This document shows, one piece after another, positions 19,335-27,915 of a DNA stretch of 64,000 nucleotides. The stretch is taken from positions 915,155 to 979,154 of the forward strand of contig NZ_JASJOO010000003.1 of assembly GCF_030070105.1 (NCBI RefSeq). Reading direction: 5' to 3'. Both the position numbers and the translations under genes were made by a program. The notes under the pieces are model-generated. The model was not told the DNA's origin, did not search any database, and was given only the letters and a program-made list of their open reading frames with translations. The number at the start of each line of letters is the position of its first letter. The stretch's first letter is position 1. Source of the DNA: Bermanella sp. WJH001. Lineage in GTDB: Bacteria; Pseudomonadota; Gammaproteobacteria; Pseudomonadales; Oceanobacteraceae.

Positions 19335-21341
19335 ATGGATTTTTTCGAACATCAAGCCCAAGCAAAAGCAGCCAGTAATCGGCTGCTTTTGTTGTTTTTA
19401 GCGTTCTGCGTTTTTATTGTGTTGTGTGTAAATGCGGTCATTTATGTTTGTCTAAGTGGCTCTAATATGTATCAGTTTGCAAACGCTCAAATCTCCTTTA
19501 GTCATTTTTTACAGTGGCAGTTTAGTTATGCTGGTTTTATCACCTCTGTTGTGACATTGGTTGTGATCGGCAGTGGTTGTGTGGGCCGTTGGTTAGAGCT
19601 TCGCCATGGTGGTAATGGTATGGCGGTCAAACTTGGGGCGCGTTCTTTGGGTTTTGCGTCCGATGATGAAACCGAACAAAAATTGATAAACGTAGTAGAA
19701 GAAATGGCCATTGCCGCAGGTGTAACCTCGCCGGGTGTGTATGTGCTTGACCATGAACATTCAATCAATGCGTTTGTTGTAGGATATGAATTTGAAGACA
19801 GTGCATTAGTTGTCACCCATGGTTTATTGCAGAGTATGAATCGGGATGAACTGCAAGCGGTGGTTGGGCATGAGTTTAGTCATATTTTACATGGCGATAA
19901 TCGCATTAATATTCGTTTAATGATTTTATTAGGTGGCATTGTTTGGTTATCAGAACTTGGCAAAATGTTGATGGTTGATAACCGATACCGCTATGGTCAT
20001 CAGCGCCCTTTGTTTGGTGGTCGCCATAATCAATACCAGCAGTCTACGGGTTATAACTCGTTATCCGGTATCAAAGGAAAAAAAGATTCAGGGGCTTTTT
20101 TTATTGGTTTGCCATTATTAATTATTGGTTATGTGGGTATTTTCTTTGGTCGCTTGATTCGAACCGCTATTAGCCGCAAACGTGAATATTTAGCCGATGC
20201 GGCGTCCGTGCAATTTACTCGTAATCCAGAAGCGCTGGCCAGCGCGCTTAATATTATTCGCACCAACAGTCATCAAGGTTTTTTACGTTTACCAAGAGCC
20301 GAAGGCATTAGTCATATGTGTATTAGCTCGTCGCAAAAATCCACATGGTTTGCGACCCATCCGCCTCTAGAAAATCGTATTAACAGTATTGACCCAACGT
20401 TTATTCTGCGTTTTGAATCTCGCGAGAAAAAGCAGCAGCGTAACGAGCAACGTGAACAGAAAAAAGCACAACAAACCCAAACCGCTCAAAATATATATCA
20501 GCCTGATGTAACGCGATTACAGAATGCCGGTGCTGAGCATTTACATGATGTGATCGGCACGTTAAGTGCTGCTAACCTAGCTTATGCCATGAGCTTGCAT
20601 GATGAGATTCCTTATGAATATCGCCAAGCGTTAAAAGACCCTGAATTAGCTAGAATCATGTTGTTATATGTGTTGATGGATAACGAGCCACTATTACGCA
20701 AAGCACAACAAGAGTGGTTATTGCTTCAATACCCAAATGCCACACAATTTTTACAAACCCTCACATTGATGTCTAAAGGATTGCCCCCTCGTTTGGCATT
20801 GCCCTTGGTTGAGTTACTGATTCCGTTATTAAAAACATTGGACTCACAGCAGCAACAAGGTCTGCTTGAGCAAGTGCTGGTCATGGCAAAATGGAATGGC
20901 AAGTTGTCGCTGTTTGATATTTGTTTATACAGCCTATTAAAGTATTCATTTGAAGATAAACAGCCTAATCGTTCTGGCCATACTATTAAAAAACTCGATG
21001 TGGTGGCGTATGAAGTTAATATCATCGTTTCAAGTTTGGTATATAACGCAGGTGGTTCAGCATTAGAAAAACAAGCTCTTCATAAACGTATGATGGATGT
21101 GTTTGTTATGCCGAAACAAGCTTTAATTGAGGCATCGGACATCAAGGCTAAACAGATTTATATCAGCCTTAAAAAATTGAAAACCCTGTCACCCATGTTA
21201 AAACGTTCTTTAATGGATGTGTGTGGGGATATCGTTTTACATGACGGAATCGTGCAAGGCTCAGAATATGAAACCTTAAAGTTAATGAGCCTATTGTTGG
21301 CATGTCCTATGCCGGCGCTGCCAATGAACGCTAAAAGTTAA
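19335..21341 (+). CDS. M48 family membrane metalloprotease with long C-terminal extension
   Basis: This is a 668-residue HtpX-like zinc protease. Two N-terminal TM segments (about 18-40 and 60-85) are followed by the catalytic HEFSH (residues 179-183) and another hydrophobic hairpin (about 254-280). The downstream REYLADAASV motif supplies the third zinc ligand region. The peptidase part ends near residue 355. About 310 further residues form a Gln/Lys-rich linker and a helical domain ending in a DUF533/TerB-like pattern (LMDVCGDIVLHDGIV). This tail is not found in HtpX. It probably acts in membrane protein quality control with LemA. The start lacks a strong ribosome binding site. Confidence 0.88.
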   Translation: MDFFEHQAQAKAASNRLLLLFLAFCVFIVLCVNAVIYVCLSGSNMYQFANAQISFSHFLQWQFSYAGFITSVVTLVVIGSGCVGRWLELRHGGNGMAVKLGARSLGFASDDETEQKLINVVEEMAIAAGVTSPGVYVLDHEHSINAFVVGYEFEDSALVVTHGLLQSMNRDELQAVVGHEFSHILHGDNRINIRLMILLGGIVWLSELGKMLMVDNRYRYGHQRPLFGGRHNQYQQSTGYNSLSGIKGKKDSGAFFIGLPLLIIGYVGIFFGRLIRTAISRKREYLADAASVQFTRNPEALASALNIIRTNSHQGFLRLPRAEGISHMCISSSQKSTWFATHPPLENRINSIDPTFILRFESREKKQQRNEQREQKKAQQTQTAQNIYQPDVTRLQNAGAEHLHDVIGTLSAANLAYAMSLHDEIPYEYRQALKDPELARIMLLYVLMDNEPLLRKAQQEWLLLQYPNATQFLQTLTLMSKGLPPRLALPLVELLIPLLKTLDSQQQQGLLEQVLVMAKWNGKLSLFDICLYSLLKYSFEDKQPNRSGHTIKKLDVVAYEVNIIVSSLVYNAGGSALEKQALHKRMMDVFVMPKQALIEASDIKAKQIYISLKKLKTLSPMLKRSLMDVCGDIVLHDGIVQGSEYETLKLMSLLLACPMPALPMNAKS

Positions 21342-21400
21342 TTGTGTTTTAGCCTGCAAAAAATAAAACCCAACCTACCCCCTAGGTGATATGGATTAAC

Positions 21401-21428
21401 TTGACTGTATTGCTCAAAATGCTACAAG
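21401..21428 (+). promoter_or_regulatory. Candidate promoter of the 5-oxoproline/D-glutamate operon
   Basis: TTGACT is followed after 16 bases by TACAAG, 42 bases before the DUF1445 start. The -35 is good and the -10 mediocre. No other promoter-like sequence is as convincing in this gap. Confidence 0.4.
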
Positions 21429-21469
21429 TTGAGACATACAATCAATTTTTGTTCACAAGGGGGTGTGGC

Positions 21470-22258
21470 ATGGCCACACAATACACGCCAGCACAACTTC
21501 GTCATGCGATTCGCACCGGCGAGCACACCACAAACACTTCCGGTTTATGCCAAGGGTTTGTGCAATGTAATGTGGCGATACTCCCCAAGGCGTGGGCAGA
21601 TGAATTTCTCCAGTTTTGTCAGTTAAATCAAAAACCTTGTCCTGTGGTTGCCATGGCTGCTCAGCCTGGCGATACCAATCTTGTTGAAGTAGCCCCCGAC
21701 TTTGACATTCGTACCGACGTGCCTAAATATCGAATTTGGAAAGACGGCACGTTAGTCGATGAGGTGACTGACATCTCTTCAGTATGGCGTGACGATTTGG
21801 TTACGTTTTTATTAGGCTGCTCGTTTAGTTTTGAAGAAGCATTAATTGCTGACGGCTTAGAAGTGCGCAACATAACGGAAGGCAAAAACGTGCCCATGTA
21901 CGATACGAATATTGCGTGTCGTGCGGCTGGGCGTTTTCATGGCAATACCGTGGTGAGCATGCGCCCATTCAAACCTGCCGATGCCATTCGTATGATTCAA
22001 ATATGCAGCCGTTTTCCATCAGTACATGGCGCACCCATTCACTTTGGTGATCCAGCGGCCATCGGCATAAAGGATATAAATCATCCTGAATACGGTGATG
22101 CTGTGACCATTAACGCAGGTGAAGTGCCCGTCTTTACCGCCTGTGGTGTGACACCTCAAGCCGCTATTATGGCGGCGAAGCCTGAGTTTTGTATTACTCA
22201 TAGCCCAGGCCATATGGTTGTCACTGATATTCCTAATTCTAAATTAGCCATTTTATAG
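21470..22258 (+). CDS. DUF1445 family protein (putative hydro-lyase)
   Basis: This is a 262-residue soluble protein of the DUF1445 family, annotated as putative hydro-lyase. In animals a DUF1445-like region is fused to DUF4392 in DGLUCY, the mitochondrial D-glutamate cyclase. The start at 21470 has GGGGGTG just upstream and matches family N-termini ([15 protein letters not shown]). Conserved segments are [45 protein letters not shown] and the C-terminal ITHSPGHM. It begins a seven-ORF operon with pxpABC and a DUF4392 gene. A role in D-glutamate or 5-oxoproline chemistry follows from context and the animal fusion; the exact reaction is not known to me. Its last 21 codons are repeated in the next small ORF. 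Confidence 0.88.
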   Translation: MATQYTPAQLRHAIRTGEHTTNTSGLCQGFVQCNVAILPKAWADEFLQFCQLNQKPCPVVAMAAQPGDTNLVEVAPDFDIRTDVPKYRIWKDGTLVDEVTDISSVWRDDLVTFLLGCSFSFEEALIADGLEVRNITEGKNVPMYDTNIACRAAGRFHGNTVVSMRPFKPADAIRMIQICSRFPSVHGAPIHFGDPAAIGIKDINHPEYGDAVTINAGEVPVFTACGVTPQAAIMAAKPEFCITHSPGHMVVTDIPNSKLAIL

Positions 22259-22387
22259 GAGGTGAGTATGAAAAATAATCGCCCCCAAGTGGCAGCCAAG
22301 CAACTCTCTAGAGTTTGCAGCATTACACACTCACCAGGGCATATGCTTGTCACTGACATACCCAATTCTAAATTAGCCATTTTATAA
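22193..22387 (+). repeat. Direct repeat of the DUF1445 gene's 3' end
   Basis: Bases 22193-22258 and 22322-22387 align without gaps over 66 bases with 11 differences by hand count. The last 23 bases before the final stop base are identical. Of eight differing sense codons, seven are synonymous, and only Val/Leu changes the protein. Confidence 0.9.
22268..22387 (+). CDS. Small ORF (39 codons) ending in a copy of the DUF1445 C-terminus
   Basis: The ORF encodes MKNNRPQVAAKQLSRVCS followed by 21 residues almost identical to the C-terminus of the preceding protein ([20 protein letters not shown] plus a final Leu). It has an excellent AGGAGGTG site that overlaps the previous stop codon, four to five bases of spacing, and its stop lies 9 bases before pxpA. 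The first 17 residues do not resemble the DUF1445 N-terminus. It is either the remnant of a second DUF1445 gene after an internal deletion or a translated peptide. Because the shared part differs almost only at synonymous positions, it was once under selection as protein. No function can be assigned. Confidence 0.55.
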   Translation: MKNNRPQVAAKQLSRVCSITHSPGHMLVTDIPNSKLAIL

Positions 22388-22396
22388 GGAGCCAGC

Positions 22397-23134
22397 ATGT
22401 CGTTGTTATTAAATTGTGACTTAGGTGAAAGTTATGGCTCGTGGAAAATGGGGTTAGACGAAGACGTTTTTCCGCATATTGACCAAGCGAATATTGCTTG
22501 CGGTTTTCATGGTGGTGACCCTGTGGTCATGATGAAAACATTAGCGTTAGCCAAAAAACATGACGTAATGGTTGGTGCACACCCAGCCTATCCGGACTTA
22601 GTGGGTTTTGGTCGCCGCTCTATGAATTGCTCAACCGATGAAATTATCGGTACGGTGTTGTATCAAATGAGCGCACTAGATGGCATGGCAAAAAGCCAAG
22701 GTATGTTAATGGCATATGTGAAACCTCACGGTGCCTTGTATAACGATATGATGGCCAAAGTTGAAGTGCGCAAAGCCATTATGCAAGCCGTGGCGCAATA
22801 CCATCGTCCTATCAAGCTGATGTTGCAAGCGACCAACGATTCAGCACAGCATTTAATTGAAGCCCAAGAATACGATATCGAATTATTATTTGAAGCTTTT
22901 GCTGACCGCTGTTATGACGACGATGGTAAATTACTTGCGCGCAGTAAACCGGGTGCGGTACACAATAAAGAAAAAATGCTGGCCCAAGTGAAGCAGCTAA
23001 ACGAGCAGGGCACCATTACGTCGTTCAGTGGCAAAACACTCAATATTGAAGCCGATTCTTTATGTGTTCACGGCGATAACCTTGAAGGTGTGCAAGCCAT
23101 TGCACAAATTCGTAAGATTATTGAAGGCGCATAA
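22397..23134 (+). CDS. pxpA: 5-oxoprolinase subunit A (LamB/YcsF family)
   Basis: PxpA is one of three subunits of the prokaryotic ATP-dependent 5-oxoprolinase, which opens 5-oxo-L-proline to L-glutamate in the cytoplasm. Its 245 residues match the family, with LNCDLGESYG at the N-terminus, ANIACGFHGGDP near residue 32, VGAHPAYPDLVGFGRR and VKPHGALYN. AAGGAG lies just upstream of the ATG. It is followed by pxpB one base after its stop codon and pxpC overlapping that. In E. coli these genes form pxpABC; here they are flanked by DUF1445 and DUF4392 genes. Confidence 0.95.
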   Translation: MSLLLNCDLGESYGSWKMGLDEDVFPHIDQANIACGFHGGDPVVMMKTLALAKKHDVMVGAHPAYPDLVGFGRRSMNCSTDEIIGTVLYQMSALDGMAKSQGMLMAYVKPHGALYNDMMAKVEVRKAIMQAVAQYHRPIKLMLQATNDSAQHLIEAQEYDIELLFEAFADRCYDDDGKLLARSKPGAVHNKEKMLAQVKQLNEQGTITSFSGKTLNIEADSLCVHGDNLEGVQAIAQIRKIIEGA

Positions 23135-23135
23135 C

Positions 23136-23834
23136 ATGAATATTCATGTGGCGGGTGAAAATGCATTAATGGTGTATTTTGCAGATAACGTCAGCGATCA
23201 AACCAGTTTGCGTATTCAACAAACCGCCTCAGTACTATCGCAATACATGGGTAAAGAGCTAATTGATTTAGTACCCAGTTACGCCTCAATGTTAGTGGTG
23301 TTTGATGCATTTAAAACCGACCACTTGCACGTGCGTAAATTGATTCGTGATGCCGCTCAACCACATCAAGAGTCACAAACTCAGCAACAAGAAAACATTG
23401 TGCGTTTACCGGTTTATTACGGGCCACAAACCAGTCCTGATTTAGCCAAAATAGCGCAACATGCTGGTTTAACCAATGAGCAAGTGATCGAGATTCATCA
23501 ACAAGCACATTATCGTGTTTATGCTATTGGGTTTGCACCTGGCTTTGCGTATTTAGGTGAAACCGATGAGCGTATTGCCATGGCTCGTTTATCAACACCC
23601 CGAAAAAAAGTACCCAAAGGGGCGGTAGCCATTGCCGACCGTCAAACGGCTGTGTACCCATCTGTTAGTCCTGGTGGATGGAATTTAATTGGTTGTTGCC
23701 CAACCCCCATGTTTGATGCAAACGCGTCACCCTCCATGCCAGTTAAAGCAGGAGATGCGGTTCAGTTTTATGCCATCGATGAATCAGAGTTTATATCTTT
23801 AGGAGGCAGTTTTGATGGCTGGCAGGACTTATAA
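23136..23834 (+). CDS. pxpB: 5-oxoprolinase subunit B (KipI family)
   Basis: PxpB is the KipI/allophanate hydrolase subunit 1-like component of 5-oxoprolinase, forming a complex with PxpC. Its 232 residues include the N-terminal region AGENALMVYFAD, then YAIGFAPGFAYLGE (about residue 128) and the RKKVPKGAVAIADRQTAVYP segment with its PGGWNLIG turn, all typical. The start at 23136, one base after the pxpA stop, matches family N-termini; the frame is open further upstream inside pxpA but that is not used. Its 3' end overlaps pxpC and contains the pxpC ribosome binding site. Confidence 0.94.
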   Translation: MNIHVAGENALMVYFADNVSDQTSLRIQQTASVLSQYMGKELIDLVPSYASMLVVFDAFKTDHLHVRKLIRDAAQPHQESQTQQQENIVRLPVYYGPQTSPDLAKIAQHAGLTNEQVIEIHQQAHYRVYAIGFAPGFAYLGETDERIAMARLSTPRKKVPKGAVAIADRQTAVYPSVSPGGWNLIGCCPTPMFDANASPSMPVKAGDAVQFYAIDESEFISLGGSFDGWQDL

Positions 23835-24795
23835 CATGACTCATGTAATGCACGTTTTAAATCCAGGTATCTTAACTCTCATTCAAGACGCAGGACGTTT
23901 TGGTCAGCACGGCATTGGTTTAACCACTGGCGGGCCTATGGATCCGCTTGCGTTTAAATGGGCAAATCGTTTAGTGGGCAATGATGAAAATACCGCCCTG
24001 TTAGAAAACACCATTGGTGGTTTGAAATTAAAAAGTACCTGCCAAACTCAAATCGCCGTAACAGGTGCCACTGTTACTATAAAAGTAAATGGAATATCCC
24101 AACCACAATGGCAAACAATAAATATCAATGCCCATGATGAAATCGAATTGGGTTACGCCAGTGAAGGCTGCCGTATTTATTTAGCGGTATCTGGTGGTTT
24201 TAACATTAACAAACAATTTAATAGCGTAAGCACAGTGGTACGTGAAGGCATTGGCGGTTTAAACGGTAAGGGTTTGCAAGCAAACGATAAACTTCCTTTA
24301 GTAAGCGATAGCCGTGTAACGCGATGTTATGTATTGCCGTTAAGTGCTCGACCGGTTTATGCAAACAAAGTCACGTTGCGGTTAATACCCGGTTATCAGC
24401 AAGCGCACTTTTCTCGTCATCAGCAACGCATGTTTTTTTATCATGAGTTTACCGTTAGTGATTTATGCGACCGCATGGGTTATCGCTTATCAGGCCCAAA
24501 GGTAACTTGTGATATCGAAGGCATTTTATCTGAAGGCATTTGTTTAGGTGCGGTGCAAATCCCTAAAGATGGTCAGCCCATTGTCCTAATGAACGACCGA
24601 CAAACCATCGGCGGCTACCCAAAAATAGGCTCAGTACTATCATTAGATTTAGCCAAGCTTGCGCAACTAACCGCAGGCGGCCGTGTAACGTTTGAACCCA
24701 TTACCATTGACCATGCCCATAATGAGCTAGCCCTTGCCCACTACAAATACAGTCGGCAAACATTGGTTAGCGTGGCAACCGAGGATGCACCATGA
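23815..24795 (+). CDS. pxpC: 5-oxoprolinase subunit C (biotin-dependent carboxyltransferase-like)
   Basis: PxpC is the KipA/allophanate hydrolase subunit 2-like component of 5-oxoprolinase. Motifs include GILTLIQDAGRFGQHGIGLT near the N-terminus, GGPMDPLAF, YLAVSGGF and MNDRQTIGGYPKIG near residue 268. The ATG at 23815 is chosen because AGGAGG stands 8 bases upstream; an alternative ATG at 23836 just after the pxpB stop lacks a good site. The gene overlaps pxpB by 20 bases and the next gene by 4 bases (ATGA), which suggests translational coupling through the whole operon. Confidence 0.93.
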   Translation: MAGRTYNMTHVMHVLNPGILTLIQDAGRFGQHGIGLTTGGPMDPLAFKWANRLVGNDENTALLENTIGGLKLKSTCQTQIAVTGATVTIKVNGISQPQWQTININAHDEIELGYASEGCRIYLAVSGGFNINKQFNSVSTVVREGIGGLNGKGLQANDKLPLVSDSRVTRCYVLPLSARPVYANKVTLRLIPGYQQAHFSRHQQRMFFYHEFTVSDLCDRMGYRLSGPKVTCDIEGILSEGICLGAVQIPKDGQPIVLMNDRQTIGGYPKIGSVLSLDLAKLAQLTAGGRVTFEPITIDHAHNELALAHYKYSRQTLVSVATEDAP

Positions 24796-25655
24796 GCCAA
24801 CTCACGACGGCGATGCAATTAAGCCTTGATATCGAAAACATGTTGGTAGAGCGCAACCTGCGCGGCATGAAAACCGTGCAAAGTGCATTACCTCAAGGTT
24901 ATGTATTACGCGCAGCGCAAATGATGCTGCCCATTCGCGGTACCGTGTTAATTGGCACAGGCTTTCCCGTGGTAGACACCTTTGAAACAGATGGGCCAGT
25001 GGGTGCCATTGCCTTATACCAAGCGTTTGAAGCACTAGGAGCCCAACCTATTATTGTGTGTGGTGCGCCGCTTAGTGAACAACTAAAAAATACATACCGT
25101 GTGCATGAAATTACAGTGGGGCCAAGCGCCCATCGCGACGAAGAAGCACTGCAAGCCCTTAAACAATTACAGCCAGAGCTGATTGTTTCGATTGAGCGCC
25201 CAGGGCTGGCCGCAGATGGTAAGTATTACAACATGCGCGGTGAAGACATCAGTGCCCGTGCTGCGTGTTTTGATACGTTTTTAATTCATGCACAGTGCCC
25301 ATCCATAGCCATTGGTGATGGTGGCAATGAAATTGGCATGGGTAATATTCAAGACGCCTTAAAAGGTTTAGATATTCAAGCAGCGGCCACAGGTTGCAAC
25401 GAGTTAGTGATTGCCGATGTTTCTAATTGGGCTGCGCTTGGGTTAATTGCCATGCTTGATTGGTTAAGTGGGCAAAATACTTTAGCCAAATTAGATGCCA
25501 TGGCCGTGCTCGAGTTTTTATCACAGCGTGGCAGTGTTGATGGTGTCACTCGTGAAAATACCTTAACCGAAGATGGTCTTCCTGCCCAAGACGGCATTGA
25601 ATTATTAAATCGACTACAAGCATTAATTAGCCAGAAAAAATTAGTTAAAAATTAA
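24792..25655 (+). CDS. DUF4392 protein, D-glutamate cyclase family
   Basis: This is a 287-residue protein of family DUF4392. The animal homologue DGLUCY converts D-glutamate to 5-oxo-D-proline. Visible family features are GTGFPVVDTFETDGPVGA near residue 56, SIERPG, YYNMRGEDIS, AIGDGGNEIGMGN near residue 175 and a basic C-terminus. The start codon overlaps the pxpC stop (ATGA). With DUF1445 encoded at the other end of the same operon, the two halves of the animal fusion occur here as separate genes around pxpABC. Activity as a D-glutamate cyclase is inferred from family and context. Confidence 0.88.
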   Translation: MSQLTTAMQLSLDIENMLVERNLRGMKTVQSALPQGYVLRAAQMMLPIRGTVLIGTGFPVVDTFETDGPVGAIALYQAFEALGAQPIIVCGAPLSEQLKNTYRVHEITVGPSAHRDEEALQALKQLQPELIVSIERPGLAADGKYYNMRGEDISARAACFDTFLIHAQCPSIAIGDGGNEIGMGNIQDALKGLDIQAAATGCNELVIADVSNWAALGLIAMLDWLSGQNTLAKLDAMAVLEFLSQRGSVDGVTRENTLTEDGLPAQDGIELLNRLQALISQKKLVKN

Positions 25656-25683
25656 GTTTTCAAAATTTTACGTGAGGTGCCAT

Positions 25684-26541
25684 ATGAGCATTGTATTTTT
25701 AAACAACGAATTTATGCCAATGGAAGAGGCAAAAATTTCACCGATGGATCGTGGTTTTTTATTTGGTGATGGTATTTATGAAGTGATACCTGCCTACAAT
25801 GGCAAGCTTGTGGGCTTTGGCCCGCATATTGACCGTATGAATCAAGGTCTAGAATTAATTGGCATCGACTTTAAATGGGATCAAAACCAGTGGCGTAAAG
25901 TCTGTGATGAGTTGATCGCAAAAAATGACGGTGAAAACCTCGGCATTTATTTACATGTGAGCCGTGGTGCTGACAGTAAACGTTTTCATGCGTACCCAGA
26001 AAATGTGGCTCCAACGGTATTTGCATATGCCTTTGATATTCCAGCGGCGAATGTGCCGGATAAAACAAAAGCCAAAGGTTATAAGGTTGCTACCACGCAA
26101 GATTTACGTTGGCAGCGTTGTAATATCAAATCTACAGCACTACTTGGTAACGTGATGCATTTTCAATTTGGTTATGCACAAGGTTACAATGAAACACTTT
26201 TATATAACGTAAAAAATGAACTAACCGAAGCCGGTGCATGTAACGCCTATATTGTGAAAGATGGCGTGGTGATTACGCCGCCATTGGACAATCAAATTCT
26301 GCCGGGTATTACGCGTTTTATGCTGTTAGAAATTTTACGTAAATACAGTGATATAAAAGTAGAAGAACGCATCGTTACTATGGATGAAGTGTTTAATGCG
26401 GATGAAGTATGGATTACAAGTTCATCAAAAGAAATTGCCCCTGTGGTTGAAATTGATGGCAAACCGGTGGGAAATGGTCAAATAGGGGATGTGTGGCTGG
26501 CGGCACAAACTCAATATACCGCACACAAATTTGAGTTTTAA
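25684..26541 (+). CDS. dat: D-amino-acid aminotransferase (class IV PLP)
   Basis: This is a 285-residue fold-type IV PLP aminotransferase. DAAT moves the amino group of D-amino acids such as D-alanine to 2-oxoglutarate, giving D-glutamate. The N-terminal DRGFLFGDGIYEV, the SRGADSKRFHAYP segment (D-substrate carboxylate recognition region), the PLP lysine in CNIKSTALLGNV and the cofactor-binding TEAG region are present. The start has GAGGTG 5-6 bases upstream. It lies 28 bases after the DUF4392 gene and ends before a strong terminator, so it is the last gene of the operon. A branched-chain or aminodeoxychorismate enzyme is less likely on these motifs. Confidence 0.87.
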   Translation: MSIVFLNNEFMPMEEAKISPMDRGFLFGDGIYEVIPAYNGKLVGFGPHIDRMNQGLELIGIDFKWDQNQWRKVCDELIAKNDGENLGIYLHVSRGADSKRFHAYPENVAPTVFAYAFDIPAANVPDKTKAKGYKVATTQDLRWQRCNIKSTALLGNVMHFQFGYAQGYNETLLYNVKNELTEAGACNAYIVKDGVVITPPLDNQILPGITRFMLLEILRKYSDIKVEERIVTMDEVFNADEVWITSSSKEIAPVVEIDGKPVGNGQIGDVWLAAQTQYTAHKFEF

Positions 26542-26585
26542 TTACATTAAAATTTAATTATTTCGGTTAGTTCTAGAGTGCACTT

Positions 26586-26622
26586 AAAAACCCATCTTTA
26601 TTAAAAATAAAGATGGGTTTTT
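26586..26622 (+). terminator. Strong terminator of the 5-oxoproline/D-glutamate operon
   Basis: A perfect 17-bp stem AAAAACCCATCTTTATT / AATAAAGATGGGTTTTT has a 3-base loop and ends in T. It begins 45 bases after the aminotransferase stop codon. Confidence 0.92.
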
Positions 26623-26854
26623 TGTTGGTAAGAGATTGCCAGTTTTGGGATGAATTTATTTAAAATAATTATGGTTTAAGCTGGGTATGACCCATAGCTG
26701 ACATAGGCTTATGCGTTGTGCCCACTCCTAGCAAAATAGCTGTGGTAGATTGAAGTCAATTTAGGTGTTCATCACTCGTGGGGCAAGCTCGTACATAAGA
26801 AGAGTTAAGTTGGCTGGGCATCGCTCAACTTATAGCATATCGAGCATTCAGCCC

Positions 26855-26895
26855 GTTCATCCTGAGCAGCGAGGAACGAGCGTGTCGAAGGGTGG
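26855..26895. repeat. Dispersed palindromic repeat (TTCATCCTGAGC ... GTCGAAGGG)
   Basis: This matches a short repeat found between genes in many proteobacteria, and a shorter relative lies at 63414-63433. It occupies the end of the 358-base gap between dat and the acyltransferase gene. The rest of that gap (26623-26854) shows no gene or site that I can support; the open frame at 26765-26956 runs through the repeat and is not credible. Confidence 0.6.
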
Positions 26896-26899
26896 AAGT

Positions 26900-27844
26900 C
26901 TATTTATACGGATTTTTATCGTCTGGATTTTCTTGTGTTTTAAAGCGTTTATGTAACCATAAGTACTGTGCAGGGTAGCGGCGGATTGCCCCTTCCAGCC
27001 ATTGGTTGTACGCCTTGGCATCTTGCTCTTCATTGCCTGTTTCTGGCAGTGCTTCGTAAAATTCTAATATGTACTCTTGGCAATCTTGCTTGCGGTGATA
27101 GCTATAAGGCACGATGCGGGCATTACCACTTTTGCTCAAAAATGTGAGGCCAGAAATAGTGGATGCTTGGCGACCAAACAGTGGTGCAAAAACTGCGTAT
27201 TTACGACCATAATCTTGATCTGGGGCATACCACAGAGATTCACCACGTTTTAAACAATCAATAAAACCTTTCACATCTTTTTTATGATAGGCATTGGTGC
27301 AAAAGCGGTAGCGACCACGCATCATGATGGCGTTCATCAGTTTGTTATCAAGTGGACGATAGGTCACATTTAATTGGGTAACAAGGCTGGTCAGTGCACC
27401 TGCTAGATCAAGAATACTAAAGTGGGCACCGGCTAATACCACACCTTGGCCATTGTCTAAGTATTTATCAAAATGTTCTTTGCCGCGTACTTCAAGGGTG
27501 GGTTTGAATCGTTTGTAATTGCCAAACCATGCGGTGCCACTGTCTAAATAACCTTGCATGTTTTCATGGAAGATTTCTTTAACTAGGGCGTCTTTTTTCT
27601 TAGGGTCTAATTCGGGAAAACAAATATCCACATTCACTTGCACAACATGGCGACGTCCTTTTGCCAAGTTATAAGCTAGCCATGCTAAACCTTTGCTGAT
27701 TTTCCACTGCACTTTAAAAGGTAATAACTGGCAGATAAATAAAAAGCCTACGAATAACCACACGCCCCAGTATTTTGGTTTTAGATATTCCAGTTTTAAT
27801 AAACGGGTATCTTCAATTTGATTGGGTTTATTTTTATTGTTCAT
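26900..27844 (-). CDS. Lipid A biosynthesis acyltransferase (LpxL/LpxM family)
   Basis: This is a 314-residue inner-membrane acyltransferase that adds a secondary acyl chain to lipid A. One hydrophobic segment lies near residues 27-47. The HX4D catalytic motif is seen in GAHFSILDLAG (near residue 141), followed by the YRPLDN and QDYGRKYAVFAPLFG segments typical of the family. It is transcribed toward dat and lies 108 bases after hldE on the same strand, so the envelope genes lpxL-like, hldE and divergent waaA cluster together. Chain-length specificity cannot be told from sequence alone. Confidence 0.9.
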   Translation of the reverse strand: MNNKNKPNQIEDTRLLKLEYLKPKYWGVWLFVGFLFICQLLPFKVQWKISKGLAWLAYNLAKGRRHVVQVNVDICFPELDPKKKDALVKEIFHENMQGYLDSGTAWFGNYKRFKPTLEVRGKEHFDKYLDNGQGVVLAGAHFSILDLAGALTSLVTQLNVTYRPLDNKLMNAIMMRGRYRFCTNAYHKKDVKGFIDCLKRGESLWYAPDQDYGRKYAVFAPLFGRQASTISGLTFLSKSGNARIVPYSYHRKQDCQEYILEFYEALPETGNEEQDAKAYNQWLEGAIRRYPAQYLWLHKRFKTQENPDDKNPYK

Positions 27845-27915
27845 ATTTCTTTCGTTAGCTGGGGTACGAGAGAAGAGAGATGTTTGCTCTTCTCGATAGT
27901 AAAATAATATGACAG

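Noticed and set aside
26765-26956. 63-codon frame before the acyltransferase gene
   Set aside because: It runs through a dispersed palindromic repeat and into the opposite gene.
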